NCBI GenBank assembly: GCA_025403435.1 | Contig: CM046335.1 | Location: 2,770,368 to 2,834,367 of the forward strand | Reading direction: 5' to 3' | Length of the DNA stretch: 64,000 nt | Source of the DNA: Artocarpus heterophyllus | Lineage: Eukaryota > Streptophyta > Magnoliopsida > Rosales > Moraceae | Shown: positions 46,567-57,700 of the stretch, piece after piece | Layout: every line of letters starts with the position of its first letter | Position numbering within the stretch: the first letter of the stretch is position 1 | Notes under the pieces: generated by a model | Seen by the model: the letters and a program-made list of their open reading frames with translations, nothing else | Database searches by the model: none | What the model was told of the DNA's origin: nothing | Program-made: the position numbers and the translations under genes

Positions 46567-47935
46567 TTTTCATACCTTTTTTTTTGGATCAGAAGGAAGC
46601 GCTATATTGATCACAGGAAAATTTTTTATTCGCTTTGTAAAAGTCCTTTTCAGCTTGATTTTTATGTTTCGCTTTTATTCTTTTCACCTGAAAAAAATAG
46701 TACGACTTTCAACTTTTTTCTTTTTAATATTTTCATTTTTTGGTTACTTTCTTGCTTGTCTATTTTCTACGCGTCTACTTACTTTCTCAAGTGTGGGTCT
46801 CCATGTAGAATCTCTCTTCTTTCTCATTTTGAGTGTGGGGCAGGGCAAATTAGAATTTATGACATAGGACAATACTGCAAAAATATTCATATAAACTCTA
46901 AATTTAAATGTCCAAATAATAGCCCAATCTATAAATCCGTCAATTTTTTTTAATCGGATTAGGTTTGAGAGACTTGTTGATTGAATTATTGACCAATTTC
47001 TAATCTGTATAATATGATTTGTAAACACCACCTCTAATGATCAGATAGTCTATATCGTTTTATTAAAATGTCGCCTTAATTTATTATATTTTATATTTGT
47101 TTCCATAATTGCAATGGTAATAGTAACCTTAATATGTAGACGTACGTTCATTTTGGTTATTATTTTTAAATACTGCTATTTATTTTGGGGAGAGAAATCG
47201 TAAATATCGTGTCCATGTTTTTCTGGTGTAATTATAATATGTCCATATGCATCAAATACTTAAATTACTTAATTTCTTCATAAAAATCCCTAGACAACAA
47301 TATAAAATTATTGTGATAGCGATATATATTATTTGTGTTACTAAAATAATCGATAATTATAGCATAACATGAGAAACAAACTGCAAGTAACAAAATCATT
47401 ATAAAAATAATCATGTAAGTACTATCATTCTTATAATGATAATAATTAATAATAATTCAGCATAGAAACAAATTACAAAGCAACAAAATTCTTAGATTGT
47501 ATAAGTATTATTATGATGGTCATATGCAACACGTACGAGAAACGAACTCCGAATAACAGAAAATAATGATAGCCTAGTAGTAATGGTTGACAATAAAAAT
47601 AAAGACAAAGAAAAGAATGAAAAAAAAAAGTGAGTAGACGAATTAGCACGAAAGCAATAAATTCAAATAACATTGAGATGAAAACAAACTAAAATTAAAA
47701 CTAGAAGGTTTGGTTACAATAAAGGCCTCATAAAACAACATTGAAATTATTAATAAGGAAAAAGAGTTAATGTAAGGGCATATATGGTTAGTTGGACTCA
47801 AATATTTTGCGCAAGTTTTGGTATTCTAAATATTGTTTAATCAATCATATTATGATATATCATTTAACTACACATGCCGAAGTTGTTCATCTCAAGTTTT
47901 ATTGTGGTTTATTTAAACGACATGTCTTCCTCCAC
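46567..47935. other. AT-rich spacer
   Basis: No recognisable gene or element terminus. The ORFs at 46,534-46,953 and 46,744-47,031 are low-complexity, overlap on opposite strands, and lack motifs. Confidence 0.5.
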
Positions 47936-48209
47936 AATTTATTGTCGTTTTTCTAAAGCACTAGTTTCGACTTCGGCAGTCGTTTTACTTTTAATAATTA
48001 AACATGGCGTCGCGGTTTCTTTCTCCTTCTTCTTCTTCAAGTAAAAGCATCGTGGTTTCATGTTGCAAAATTCAGCTTTCTTCCACGACATGCCGTTTCC
48101 CAATTTAAGTATGTTATTGGAGGAAAGAGAAACAAAAAAGAAAAAGAAAAATAACATGGCAAAGTTTTATTTTTAAGTGGGACATTGCTTTAAAACGACA
48201 ATAAATTTG
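47936..48209. mobile_element. Inverted-repeat segment, possible miniature element
   Basis: AATTTATTGTCGTTTTTC...AAAGCA (47,936-47,960) is mirrored by TGCTTTAAAACGACAATAAATTT (48,186-48,209). ACGACAT motifs lie outside both arms (47,917 and 48,210). This resembles the body of a CACTA-like miniature element, but true termini and target duplication were not found. Confidence 0.4.
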
Positions 48210-48964
48210 AACGACATACCTTTTTCTTTTTAAGATTCTACCATGGAAATAAAAATTTAAGAGTAAATTGTACGGTTACATCTTAAACTATTTATTTTTT
48301 ATATATGAAATTTTACTCTTTGTAAAATGCATTTTGAATTTTGAAACAACAGCAATTGAGGTCCAATAGCTAATAAGCGTTACCAAGCTTGAACAATTTT
48401 AATCACGAGCTTCACACGTGAGGTTTTTAAAGATAGAGCTCATTATTTTAAGAAAAAACTGAAGCTCAACACATGAAAAAAAGTACTTAATTAAAACTAG
48501 TTATTGGACCTCAATATCCAATGATTTTAAAGTTTAGGGTGCATCAAAAAAAAGATTGAAAGTAAAGTAATAGTAATGAAGATCATATATTCCATTTCTA
48601 GTGTTTACTTATTTATTTGATGGTGTAAACAATTGCATTTCCTTTTTAGTATTTACTTGCTTAGGAATAAGGATCTTATTTAATATAATTATTAAAATAT
48701 CTTTTTTAGAGAACTAAAAACTATTAAATAATAACAATTAAATTTAGACATTTAAGTAAATATGATATTCATTCTCTTTGATAGAAAATTAATGCTAAGG
48801 GTATGAAAGAATTGATATTCTTTTTTTTCATTTTTTATATTGTGTGGGGCCTGCAAAACTTTAATTACTAGTTTTGTAAGTAAACACATTATTTGAAGAA
48901 AAAACGAATCACTTCTTGCTTTTTCTTTCTCTTTGATACAAAATAAACATGCCCTAAATATAAA
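48210..48964. other. AT-rich spacer
   Basis: No gene seen on either strand. It ends at the stop codon of the exon fragment at 48,965. Confidence 0.5.
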
Positions 48965-49072
48965 CTAAAGCAAAAGTGCTCCTTCCATTACAGTGCATGC
49001 TTTTCCTCTTAAAAGCACCCTCTGGTTTTGCTCATCCAGATGAATGTCCAACGCTCCTTCTCTAGGTGATGC
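48965..49072 (-). pseudogene. Last exon of a PhzF-like (phenazine-biosynthesis-like) protein
   Basis: The minus strand has an intron-like TTGTTTATTATGTCAG acceptor at 49,073-49,088, then an open 36-codon segment ASPREGALDIHLDEQNQRV, LLRGKACTVMEGALLL and a TAG stop. The DEQNQRVLLRGKA.TVMEG block is, as I recall the family, the conserved C-terminus of plant PhzF-fold isomerase/epimerase-like proteins. Only this exon is visible; upstream sequence runs within ~110 bp into the truncated copia element, so the remaining exons are lost, displaced, or further away. It may be a captured exon or the end of a broken gene. Family assignment is from memory, not a search. Confidence 0.55.
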
Positions 49073-49186
49073 CTGACATAATAAACAACAACACAGTTAG
49101 GCTGAGTCTAAATCAAGAGAGTATGATTTGTGAATTATACAAGGGGTAGAGAGAGAGTACTTGGTATGCAAGAAAATCACACTTCC

Positions 49187-50306
49187 CTAGTTCTTTGCTC
49201 CAATATGGTTTCCTTTTGGAGCTACATTTTCTTCGTCTTCAACCTCTGGATTCTCCACTTCCACTTCAGGAAGATCCTTCAATGAAATCACCTCAGACTT
49301 CTTGTCTTCGAAACTTGAACCCCTGGAGTTAGTGTTGTCTCTATCCTTGTACAGAACATCTTCATTGAAGATCACATCCTTGCTCCTGATAATCTTTCGA
49401 TTTTGGTCATCTCAGAGACGATAACCAAACTCAAGTCCACCATAGCCAACCAGAAAACACTTCTTTGACTTGGCATCCAGTTTACTTCTAGCAGCAGAAT
49501 CAATGTGAACATAGGAAACACACCCAAATACTCTCAAGTAAGAGAGATCAACCTTTTTATGGCTCCAGACTTCTTTCGGTAGCTTGAACTTCAGCGGTGT
49601 GGATGGACTTTTGTTGATCAGATGAGCGGCTGTATTAATTGCCTCAGCCCAAAACATCTTTGGCAGCCCTGCATGCAACCTCATGCTTCTAGCACGCTCG
49701 TTTAAAGTCTTATTCATCATCTCAGCTACCCGTTCTGCTGTGGTTTCCCTGGAATAGTTTTCTTCATCTTTATTCCATTCTCAGCACAATATCGCCTGAA
49801 GTCATTATCTAAATATTCTCCCTCATTGTCAGACTACAAGCACTTCACCTTCAAATCTGTCTCGTCCTCTACCATGGCTTTTCATCTTTTGAAAGCATCA
49901 AAGACATCAGATTTGTTTTTCAGAAAGTAAATCCATACCTTCCTACTTGAGTCATTTATGAATGTCACATAGTAATTTGCGCCATCAAGGGAAGTCACCG
50001 GCGCAGGCCCCCACACATTAGAGTGAACTAGCTCCAATTTCCTAGACTTAGGCTCTCTGCCCAACTTGAGAAACTAACTCTCTTTTGTTTACCAAAGATG
50101 CAGGCTTCACACAAACTATGATCAACAGTTTTCAAACCCGGTAGTTTTCTTTTGTAGTGAAGTACCTTCATACCCTTCTCACTCAAGTGACCGAGCCTAT
50201 AATGCCATAGCTCAGTATTGGCAGCAGAATCAGCAACTGCTATGGTATCTCTGCAACTAGAGTTCATGTAGAGAGTTCCAGCTTTGTATCCCCGAGTAAC
50301 AACCAT
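49187..50306 (-). pseudogene. Copia integrase, broken, catalytic Asp changed
   Basis: Several pieces: the pre-integrase domain (LWHYRLGHLSEKGMKVL, LCEACIFGKQKRVSF) at 50,028-50,306; the core start LELVHSNVWGPAPVTS and YYVTFINDSSRKVWIYFLKN at 49,882-50,064; then a decayed SDNEGEYL stretch near 49,830; AEMMNKTLNERARSMRLHAG and LRVFGCVSYVHID at 49,412-49,720; and an acidic linker at 49,187-49,375. The first catalytic residue, Asp in the usual SDVWGP, is Asn here, and the next usual Asp after FI is also Asn. The Glu in AEMMNKTLN is kept. Stops and frame changes separate the pieces. Confidence 0.85.
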
Positions 50307-50452
50307 CGCTCATTTCGTGACTTTCCAACCTCTACAATTGAAGGTCACTTTATGACCTGCGTCATCCAATTACCCCGCTGAAATTAAGTTACGCATTAGT
50401 TTGGGAACATGTCTCACCTTATGAATCTTCCACACAGACCCATTAGGCATTT

Positions 50453-51451
50453 TTAAACTGACATCTCTAATGCCAACAATATCCAAAGGTTCTCCATCAG
50501 CAAGATAAACCTTACCATGATTCCGGCAACATAATTCTTCAGGACATGACGGCGTGCAGTGGAGTAGAATGATGCTCCTGAATCTATCACCCACGAATCA
50601 AAAGAACTGTCAACAGACAAGATTAAGGCATTTTGTTGCTCTTCTGTGACGGCATTAGCTGCGTCATTATTCTTGTCTTCGTTCTTCCTTGGAGCCTTGC
50701 AGTTCTTCTTCAAGTGGCCAGTCTTTCCACAATTCCAATACTCCATGGTCCTACCGTTTTTTGACTTGCTTCTCCCATTCCTCGATTTACCTCTTTTGCC
50801 ATTATCCCTGTTGGAATGTCTCTCAAGTTTCTTGCCCCTATTATCAACATTAAGGGCCAAGTTCGACGTTGAGGCTTCACTTGAGTCTTTCTTGCAAACT
50901 TCTTCAGCCAGAATAGAGTTTCTGACATCAATAAACTTCAATTTTGCATTCCCAAGCGAATTTGTAATGGCCACCCTCATGGGTTCCCAACTATTCGGTA
51001 ACGAGGCCAAAAGGATTAGGGCATTGATCTCATCATCGAATTTAATCTCTACCGAGACCAATTGGTTCAGGACGGTGTTGAAATTGTTTAGATGCTCTAC
51101 TACCGAGGCACCTTCAAGCATCTTTAAATTAAAGAGCTTCTTCATGAGATGTACCTTGTTGTTGGCTGAGGGCTTCTCATACATCTCTGACAGAGCCTTC
51201 ATCATCCCAGCTATAGTAGTCTCCTTTGCAACGTTGTGGGCAACGTTCTTTGATAGGGTCAAATGGATCACACCCAGCACCTGTCTATCAAGAAGATTCC
51301 ACTCCTCATCCTTCATGCCTTCAAGCTTATTACCCAAGGGCAAGTGCAGTTTTCTGCTGTAGAGGTAGTCTTCTACTTGCATCCTCCAATAGAAAAAATC
51401 CGAACCATCGAATTTGGTGATACCGGCTGCCGAACCTTCTTCTCTCGTCAT
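50453..51451 (-). pseudogene. Copia gag and protease start
   Basis: 332 codons from ATG at 51,451: gag domain (FDGSDFFYWRMQVEDYLYSR, LIEM-type helices VHLMKKLFNLKMLEGASV, LNQLVSVEIKFDDEINALIL), a basic linker, the knuckle at YWNCGKTGHLKKNC, then protease WVIDSGASFYSTARR. The first Cys of the CCHC knuckle is Tyr here, so zinc binding would be impaired. The frame breaks after the protease active site; protease continues in another frame at 50,370-50,594 (VYLADGEPLDIVGIRDVSLK, VRHVPKLMRNLISAG). The ATG lies ~18 bp from the primer-site region, normal for copia. Confidence 0.9.
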
Positions 51452-51469
51452 CGTTCTTGATCAAAACCT

Positions 51470-51483
51470 CTGCTCTAATACCA
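51470..51483 (-). other. Primer-binding site of the copia element
   Basis: On the minus strand TGGTATTAGAGCAGAGG follows the LTR end CTCACCA after two bases. It is the initiator-Met type with one difference (ATT for ATC). Confidence 0.8.
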
Positions 51484-51485
51484 CT

Positions 51486-52165
51486 TGGTGAGAAATTAGG
51501 CGACTCCTAATTCCAAGGATCGCAAGAACGAATAATTACAAAAAATAAATAGGAGAAAAGAAGAAAAAGAGACTAAATTTTTATACAGATTTGTCCAAAT
51601 TTGAGACTATGTCCTGTTTCTGTCACTTGCAGATTTCACTATGATGAAGGAGATTACAGATTACAAGAGAAGTTTCTTACACACTCTCAAATTGTGCTTA
51701 TCAAAACTCTCTTCTATCTAGCACCCTGTGGGAATTTTTTCCCCCTCAAGGATAAAGCTCTCAAAAATTATGCCTCACATAAAATAATGTCACTCACAAT
51801 GTCACACAGTCTCAACCCTAGCCACCTTATGTTTATTTATACCCAAAGGAAGAGAAAAAATAACAACTAATGAGAAACCCTAGTAGTTTCTTGTTTTGGG
51901 GCGTTTAAGTTCGACTCTAACTTAAAATTTCACAACAAATCAGACTCCGGGCACCGCGGCCCTCATTTTGGGCGCCGCGGCGCTGGTTTGCTCTTGGACG
52001 GGCACCCTGGCCCTCGTTTGGGCGCCGCGGCCCTCATTTGGGCGCCCCGGCGCTGGTTCGGGCACCGCGGCCCTCCTTTTGGGCACCACGGCGCTGGACC
52101 ACTGCCCCCTCTTTTTTTCTCTTCTTTCTCCTTTGCTAGGTTAATTTGGCTTCACATTGCAACAA
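51486..52165 (-). repeat. 5' LTR of the copia element (outer end approximate)
   Basis: The inner end is fixed by the primer site (LTR ends TTTCTCACCA on the minus strand). A minus-strand TATA box (TATAAATAAAC) lies at 51,831-51,841 and a GC-rich array at 51,948-52,100. The outer end is probably near ...TTCACATTGCA at 52,160, but without the 3' LTR it cannot be verified. Confidence 0.6.
51948..52100. repeat. GC-rich tandem array in the copia LTR
   Basis: About six alternating units of the type GGGCGCCGCGGCCCTCATTT and GGGCGCCGCGGCGCTGG lie in an otherwise AT-rich LTR, just upstream of the minus-strand TATA box, i.e. in U3. Confidence 0.85.
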
Positions 52166-53195
52166 TAAGCATTATGAAAAGTAATTCTCACATTTTTTGT
52201 CGTTTGTTTTACATATATTAGAGCCTCAACAAAAGTGAATTCTTTAATAGCAGCTATATACTGAAGCAGATAAATTCCACAATATGAGAAAGAAAAAATG
52301 TACATAGATGATTGCAAACGTATCCTAGCGGCAATGTGGCACCTAACTTCAGTCATAAATAGAGTTCAAATTTCTTAGGTTATTATTATTATGCTTCGAA
52401 TCAAGGTTTTTATATAAAAATATTTTAAGTACTTCCAGTGCTATATATATATAATTACTTTATGTTTAATCTTCAACCATCTTTTAAAAGAGAATGAGTT
52501 TCACAAGGGAGTTTCCGAATTTCCTTTTTCTGGTTAAAACCGGTTTTAACTTCGTTTTTCAATACGTTATTTGCATAATATTTGCAGGAGGTGTTCGCGC
52601 ACTTGGTGCATAAATTGCATTTTTTTTTTATTCGCTTTTTGTTGATTGACATTTCATGGATGGCTTTTTTTTTTTTTTTTTTTCCGATCAACAAACGATG
52701 AAAAGAACATATTGGGTCCCACGTTTGATGGAAAACGCGTGTTGTCCTGTCTATAATTTTCAAATTTCATGTTGAAAAATGTAGGCAGAATCTGTAATTT
52801 CTTAAAATATAGAATGGGTGATATTTTCTTTTAAGGTTTTATTTGCCTCCTGTTACGAAAGTTTGTAAACAGCATTTCTATAGTAAATTACTCTCAATGT
52901 ATAATAAATTTTGAATATTATATTCAGTAATAACATGGTGTTCTAGAATAACATATGAAATTAGAAAAATCTGAAACATATTTATAGATATAGGGTGTCT
53001 ATATGTGAATGAATGCAACCGTTGTCACTTATGTAATTTTTACATAAAGGTATTTTTTTCGTGAATCAACATAACCATTGCAACAGATATGTTTATTGAT
53101 AACATATAGTTTTATTCAAATAAAAGGATGCAAATAAACACAAGGGTTTGAAACAATAACAAAGTCATTACACTCCAATATCAACAATTAAAAAT
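52166..53195. other. AT-rich spacer
   Basis: No gene or element recognised; poly-T runs at 52,620-52,683. Confidence 0.5.
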
Positions 53196-53283
53196 TTAGC
53201 CCAGCGTCAAGGCCACTGCTTCGTTTATCCCTTGCTCAAATTTCCAGTGTGGCTTCAAAATTCTAGCATTGGGATGCTTGACA
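53196..53283 (-). pseudogene. Exon-like segment, unidentified C-terminus
   Basis: The minus strand has a possible acceptor (TTTTGAACCAG) followed by an open segment VKHPNARILKPHWKFEQGIN, EAVALTLG and TAA. Its composition is gene-like against AT-rich flanks. I cannot name the family. No adjoining exons are visible. Confidence 0.25.
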
Positions 53284-53579
53284 CTGGTTCAAAACACCTT
53301 AAAATGCTTGTTTTTATTTATTTATTTATTTATATGTATGACTTTGACTTTTAACGTTTGAAAGACATGTTATAATTTCTCTGACATTTTATAATATAGC
53401 CTTCTAATTATATTAGCTTGATGCAATAGATTTGATCACATGTTTTCTTTTAATATTTAATTCTTTCATCTTTGCAGCCTTCTATATATTTTAAAATGTT
53501 CTATTATTATAGATTATTATATAGGAGAAGAACTGTAACAAGGAAAATAGGCATATATGTGGCACGTATTTTCAACTAA

Positions 53580-54777
53580 TTATATAAAACACTAGTTCAC
53601 TACAAAAATTAGACTTTAGTTACAATAATTTTTAGCAAAACTATGAGATTTTTAGTCATGAAAATATTTCGTGATTAAAAATCTAGTAGCTAAAAGTTTT
53701 AGCCGTAACAAAAATTAAACTAATTGCACATTAATTGTAATATTTTGTTGCGATTAAAAGTTTCATTAAAAATTGTTTTGACTAAAAGTTCCTTAGTTTT
53801 TTGTAATGGTTATATGATAAATATATCAACGAGTTTATTGGATAAGCACAAGCACCTGATTCACACTTCTTTCAAAGTATTGTATCAACAAGCATGGAAG
53901 GTAGCCGTCCCGTCACTCCATATAATCCAACTTCAATAGAATTAATAGGATGGTTGACAAAATGGTTTCTAAATAAAAATGAGTTCAAACATTGTAATAT
54001 GTGAAACTTTTATACTGTAACGTATTTTTACTTTATACTATAATATTAAAAAACTTTACATTAGTGTAGCTGGTTCAAACTTATAAGTTTGAACTAATAT
54101 GAACTAATATTCCAAACACAAAGTAAATCTACAGTACTTTCATTACGTTCAATTATTTACTACAGTACTTTTATCAGGTCGGAACATCGTTTACAACCTA
54201 AAGTTTGATAACGTTTATACTGCTACGACAAGTGGTTTACGCATCGTATGTACGTCGTTTTACCTCTGCAATATTAGCAACATTTTAAAGTACATTTTTC
54301 TTAATTGCTTTGTTTAGCTTTATTAATAATGCTGACTAAATGCAAGTGTTGTTTAAAAGTTCCAAACCAGTGAGTAATTCCCAAATTATGGTCACATTAA
54401 AGACTCGCAAAACTAATTGGCTAGGTCAAAATAAGCACCAGATATCACCCTTACTAATTGAACCTTTTTGCTACAGTATTTTCTCCCATAAAAGTTTAAA
54501 TTCTTGTTTAAACTTTCTATTCAAATCTAGAAACCAAAGAAGTGGTACATTTTCTTAGTTCCTCTATTAGTCTCTTACTTTGTGGTATTTTCTTTGTGCA
54601 TGCTCTATTCTGATATTAAAATTCTCTTTACCTGGATGTTGATAAAAAATGAAAACGTCGAGTAATTGTTAGAGGAAAAAAACACACGACAAAAACATGT
54701 TTTTTTTAAAAAAATAAAAATCATGAATATGTTTACAGAAGCAAGCTGGCACTAGAGAAACATATGCACACACACAC
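53580..54777 (+). repeat. Dispersed repeat, copy 2, left part
   Basis: It matches 20,600-21,545 in order: CACCTGATTCACACTTCTTT, CGACAAGTGGTTTACGCATC, CCAAACCAGTGAGTAATTCC, GGTACATTTTCTTAG, AAAACGTCGAGTAATTG, then one satellite monomer half (GAATATGTTTACAGAAGCAA, GCTGGCACTAGAGAAACAT). A CACTA-like miniature element interrupts it at 53,598 and the solo LTR at 54,778 splits it from 60,113-60,845. Confidence 0.75.
53598..53808. mobile_element. CACTA-type miniature element with 3-bp duplication
   Basis: It starts CACTACAAAAATTAG and ends TTTTTTGTAATG, imperfect terminal inverted repeats with the CACTA signature on the left. It is flanked by GTT on both sides (53,595-53,597 and 53,809-53,811), the 3-bp duplication typical of the superfamily. 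The related dispersed copy at about 20,600-20,620 reads through without it, acting as an empty site. It is non-coding. Confidence 0.75.
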
Positions 54778-57700
54778 TGTAACGACCCGCCCTTAAGTGG
54801 CCGTCACTTAACTTAAACATGTCAATGAACTTAAATATACTTATGAATAAGGTACAAAAATTTGCGGAATATTTTTTTTTAAATGAATTCTTGTTGTGGA
54901 ATCCTTAACATGAAACCTTAGAGGAAGTAATAACTATTTTTCAAATCTTAATAACAAACGAATTCTTATAACTTAACTTTTAAGTTTAAGATACTAATTT
55001 CTTAAAGCTCTTCTTTTAAACTTTCATAATGATTTCATAAAACATATTCATAAAATTCGTTTCTTAACTTAATGTAAAACTTCATTAATTCTTTGCAATT
55101 CTAAATGAACTTATAATTTTCTTTCTTACAAATTTCATGCATTTGTTGCATTAACTATTGCAACATTTTTTTTTAACTTTAAAATCCTCTGGACCAAGGT
55201 TGGGTAATCACAAGCTCAGTTTTTAAAACATAATTATGTAAATTATTTATTATTCATATGCACATAATTTTCGTAAAGTGTAAGCATACGAAATTTTGTA
55301 AAATAAAACATGCATAAATTCGTAAAATAATAATGCGGAAATATTACATTGCGTGAGCGGTATCCATTCCCATCTTCACCATTAGTCCGCCGCTCACCAC
55401 TGCCCATCAAGTGTCGCTGACAGGTTTTTCTTACCTACAGCATGAATATACTTAAATGAGCTTTCGCTCAGCAAGTAGGAAATTAGCCTCGCAAAACATA
55501 ATTAAAAATCATTTTAATAAAAATATGCATGAGCATTTTATGCTTGCTTATCAACTTGATTTATGCTCAATTATTTAGGCTGTAACTTATCTTCTTACTT
55601 TGGGTCCGAGTGATCGTACCGGTTGCACGCGAGTCTTGGGAAGTAGGGGTGCACAAAAACCGCCCCGCAACCGCCGGCCGCCCGCAACCGCCCTCGGCCC
55701 ACCCAAAAAAACGACTATGCGGGCTCAACCCGGCCATTGGCGGGTTCAACCCGCCCGCCTACATATGTTGGCGGGCGGGTATGGTTTTAAATTTTAGGGG
55801 GCGGGTTCAACCCGAACTCGCCTGCCTAATTCTTAAAAAAAAAAAAATCTTAATCTAAACCTTTCTCACTCCTCATTCTTTAAAAAGAAAAAGAACATTT
55901 GACTTTGTTCATCATTTCATCTGTAGTATCCTGTTATTTTCGAACCCAATGAACAGGTTTTATGGAAGAACAAGAATTCTTGACTTTGTTCATCACTTCA
56001 TATGTAGTTGATGTTTTTTGTTGCAATGAATGATTATGTTTCTTAATTTGTTGTGAATATGGTTATTGTCTTTAGGCGTCAAACTTGGTTGTTGTTGAGA
56101 ATGCTTCATACATTATCGTCTTATATTTTCTACAAATTTTCTTCACTTTTTTTTAATAAAAAATAGCTCAAAAAATTATATTGTACATTAGTGTAGACCC
56201 AACCCGCGCCTACCCGCCCGCACCGCCCGCACCCGCCCGCCCCCAAACCAAAACCGCCCGCCACTCCATGGGCGGTTTGTGGGTTGGTTAATCGCCAACC
56301 CGCCACTTAAAAAAACCAACCTGCACCCGCCCAAAAACCGCAAACCCGCCCGTTGTTCACCCCTATTGGGAAGTTAGGATTCGCGAGGTCCCAACGACAC
56401 CAAGATCATTCATTACTTTAACATGGAGCCTCCCCGTGGGTCGGAAGGTTGGTACGACACCCTTAACTTGTCTTATAAGTTTCACTTGTCTTATTGTGTG
56501 TATGCAGTATGACTTATCACTACATAACATCACAATTTCGTAATTCATGATCGTAAATCATAATCATACGTGAATCGTAAATCATTATCATACTTGACTT
56601 GAAGGTGATTAAACAACATAATTTATATATTGCATACATCACACATTAATCATATCATCCTCATCATAACATTTCACATCATGCCATAACATAACACATC
56701 ACATCATCACATATTACAGTGAAACAAATCATTGATCATGCATTTTCATAAATTTTATGAAAATATTTAAAATTAATTTATTTTTAAAACTATTCATACT
56801 ATAGGCGAGATTTCTACTTACCCGTATCAGTGAAGTAGACTCCCCTATCAATTCAGAGTTCCTCTTTCTCTACTGAATAAATCTATATAAACACCCATTA
56901 AGAGTGTGTGAGAATTTTCCTTTTTAGGCTATTAAATCTTAGCATAACCATAAGAATTTGATCATTTTGTTAGATCACAAATTCCTTTATCAACCAGTCA
57001 TGAGCTGTCCCATTTCTATTATAAGGATTTATTTTACTAAATCCTCATAATATTCAAGCTTTTCCTTAATTGCCAATTGTTCATATCTATGTTGATAATT
57101 AATTAATTTCACAATAATTAATTAATTATCCATCGTCATTTATACCGTGAGACATTAATCTACTAAACTAGTCACTTTTAAATTTATGATTCTTATCTCA
57201 AGTCCTAATTGGGCTTGTTTTAAATCCATTTAATGGGTTCGTAATTATTTTTAAGCTCGTAAGCCCAAAAGGACATCATAAAGGCATATACATTTTACCG
57301 ATAGATTGTGTTCCACATGGCATTTTAGACTGAAATGGGTGTTGGACCCATGCCTAACATTGTGGCATTAAGGTTCTATCATATCGGGATTTTATGCTTG
57401 CCGAAATAATGTTCAATTGAAAACTATTAAAGTTTGTCTTTGAAATTCTTTCCCACTTAACTTGGAATTTCAAATAAAAATCGCTCTATAAAATAATACC
57501 TGAAATTGTTAACCCAATAAATCTTGGGCTCATATAACCTTTCAAAAGTACTATAATTTCTTGGTTTAGTGAAAAGTCAAATCTTAATATGACGCGATCT
57601 TTGTTTGTAAAAACTGGTACCGGTGAAGTAATTTTGGAAGATTTATATGAAATCGTTTATTAAACACAAATTTTCTTTTAAAGTTTTTCCTTGTAAAAGT

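Larger units (their letters stand above)
49180..52165 (-). mobile_element. Ty1/copia element, 3'-truncated
   Basis: On the minus strand the order is LTR, primer site, gag, protease and integrase, the copia order. The reading ends near 49,187, right after the linker that normally precedes RT; RT, RNase H and the 3' LTR are absent. Gag resembles the Tork/Tnt1-like type. The frame is broken several times. The left boundary is where homology stops and the right boundary is my estimate of the LTR start. Confidence 0.82.

Noticed and set aside
50646..51362. 238-codon plus-strand frame
   Set aside because: Antisense shadow of copia gag; no family resemblance.
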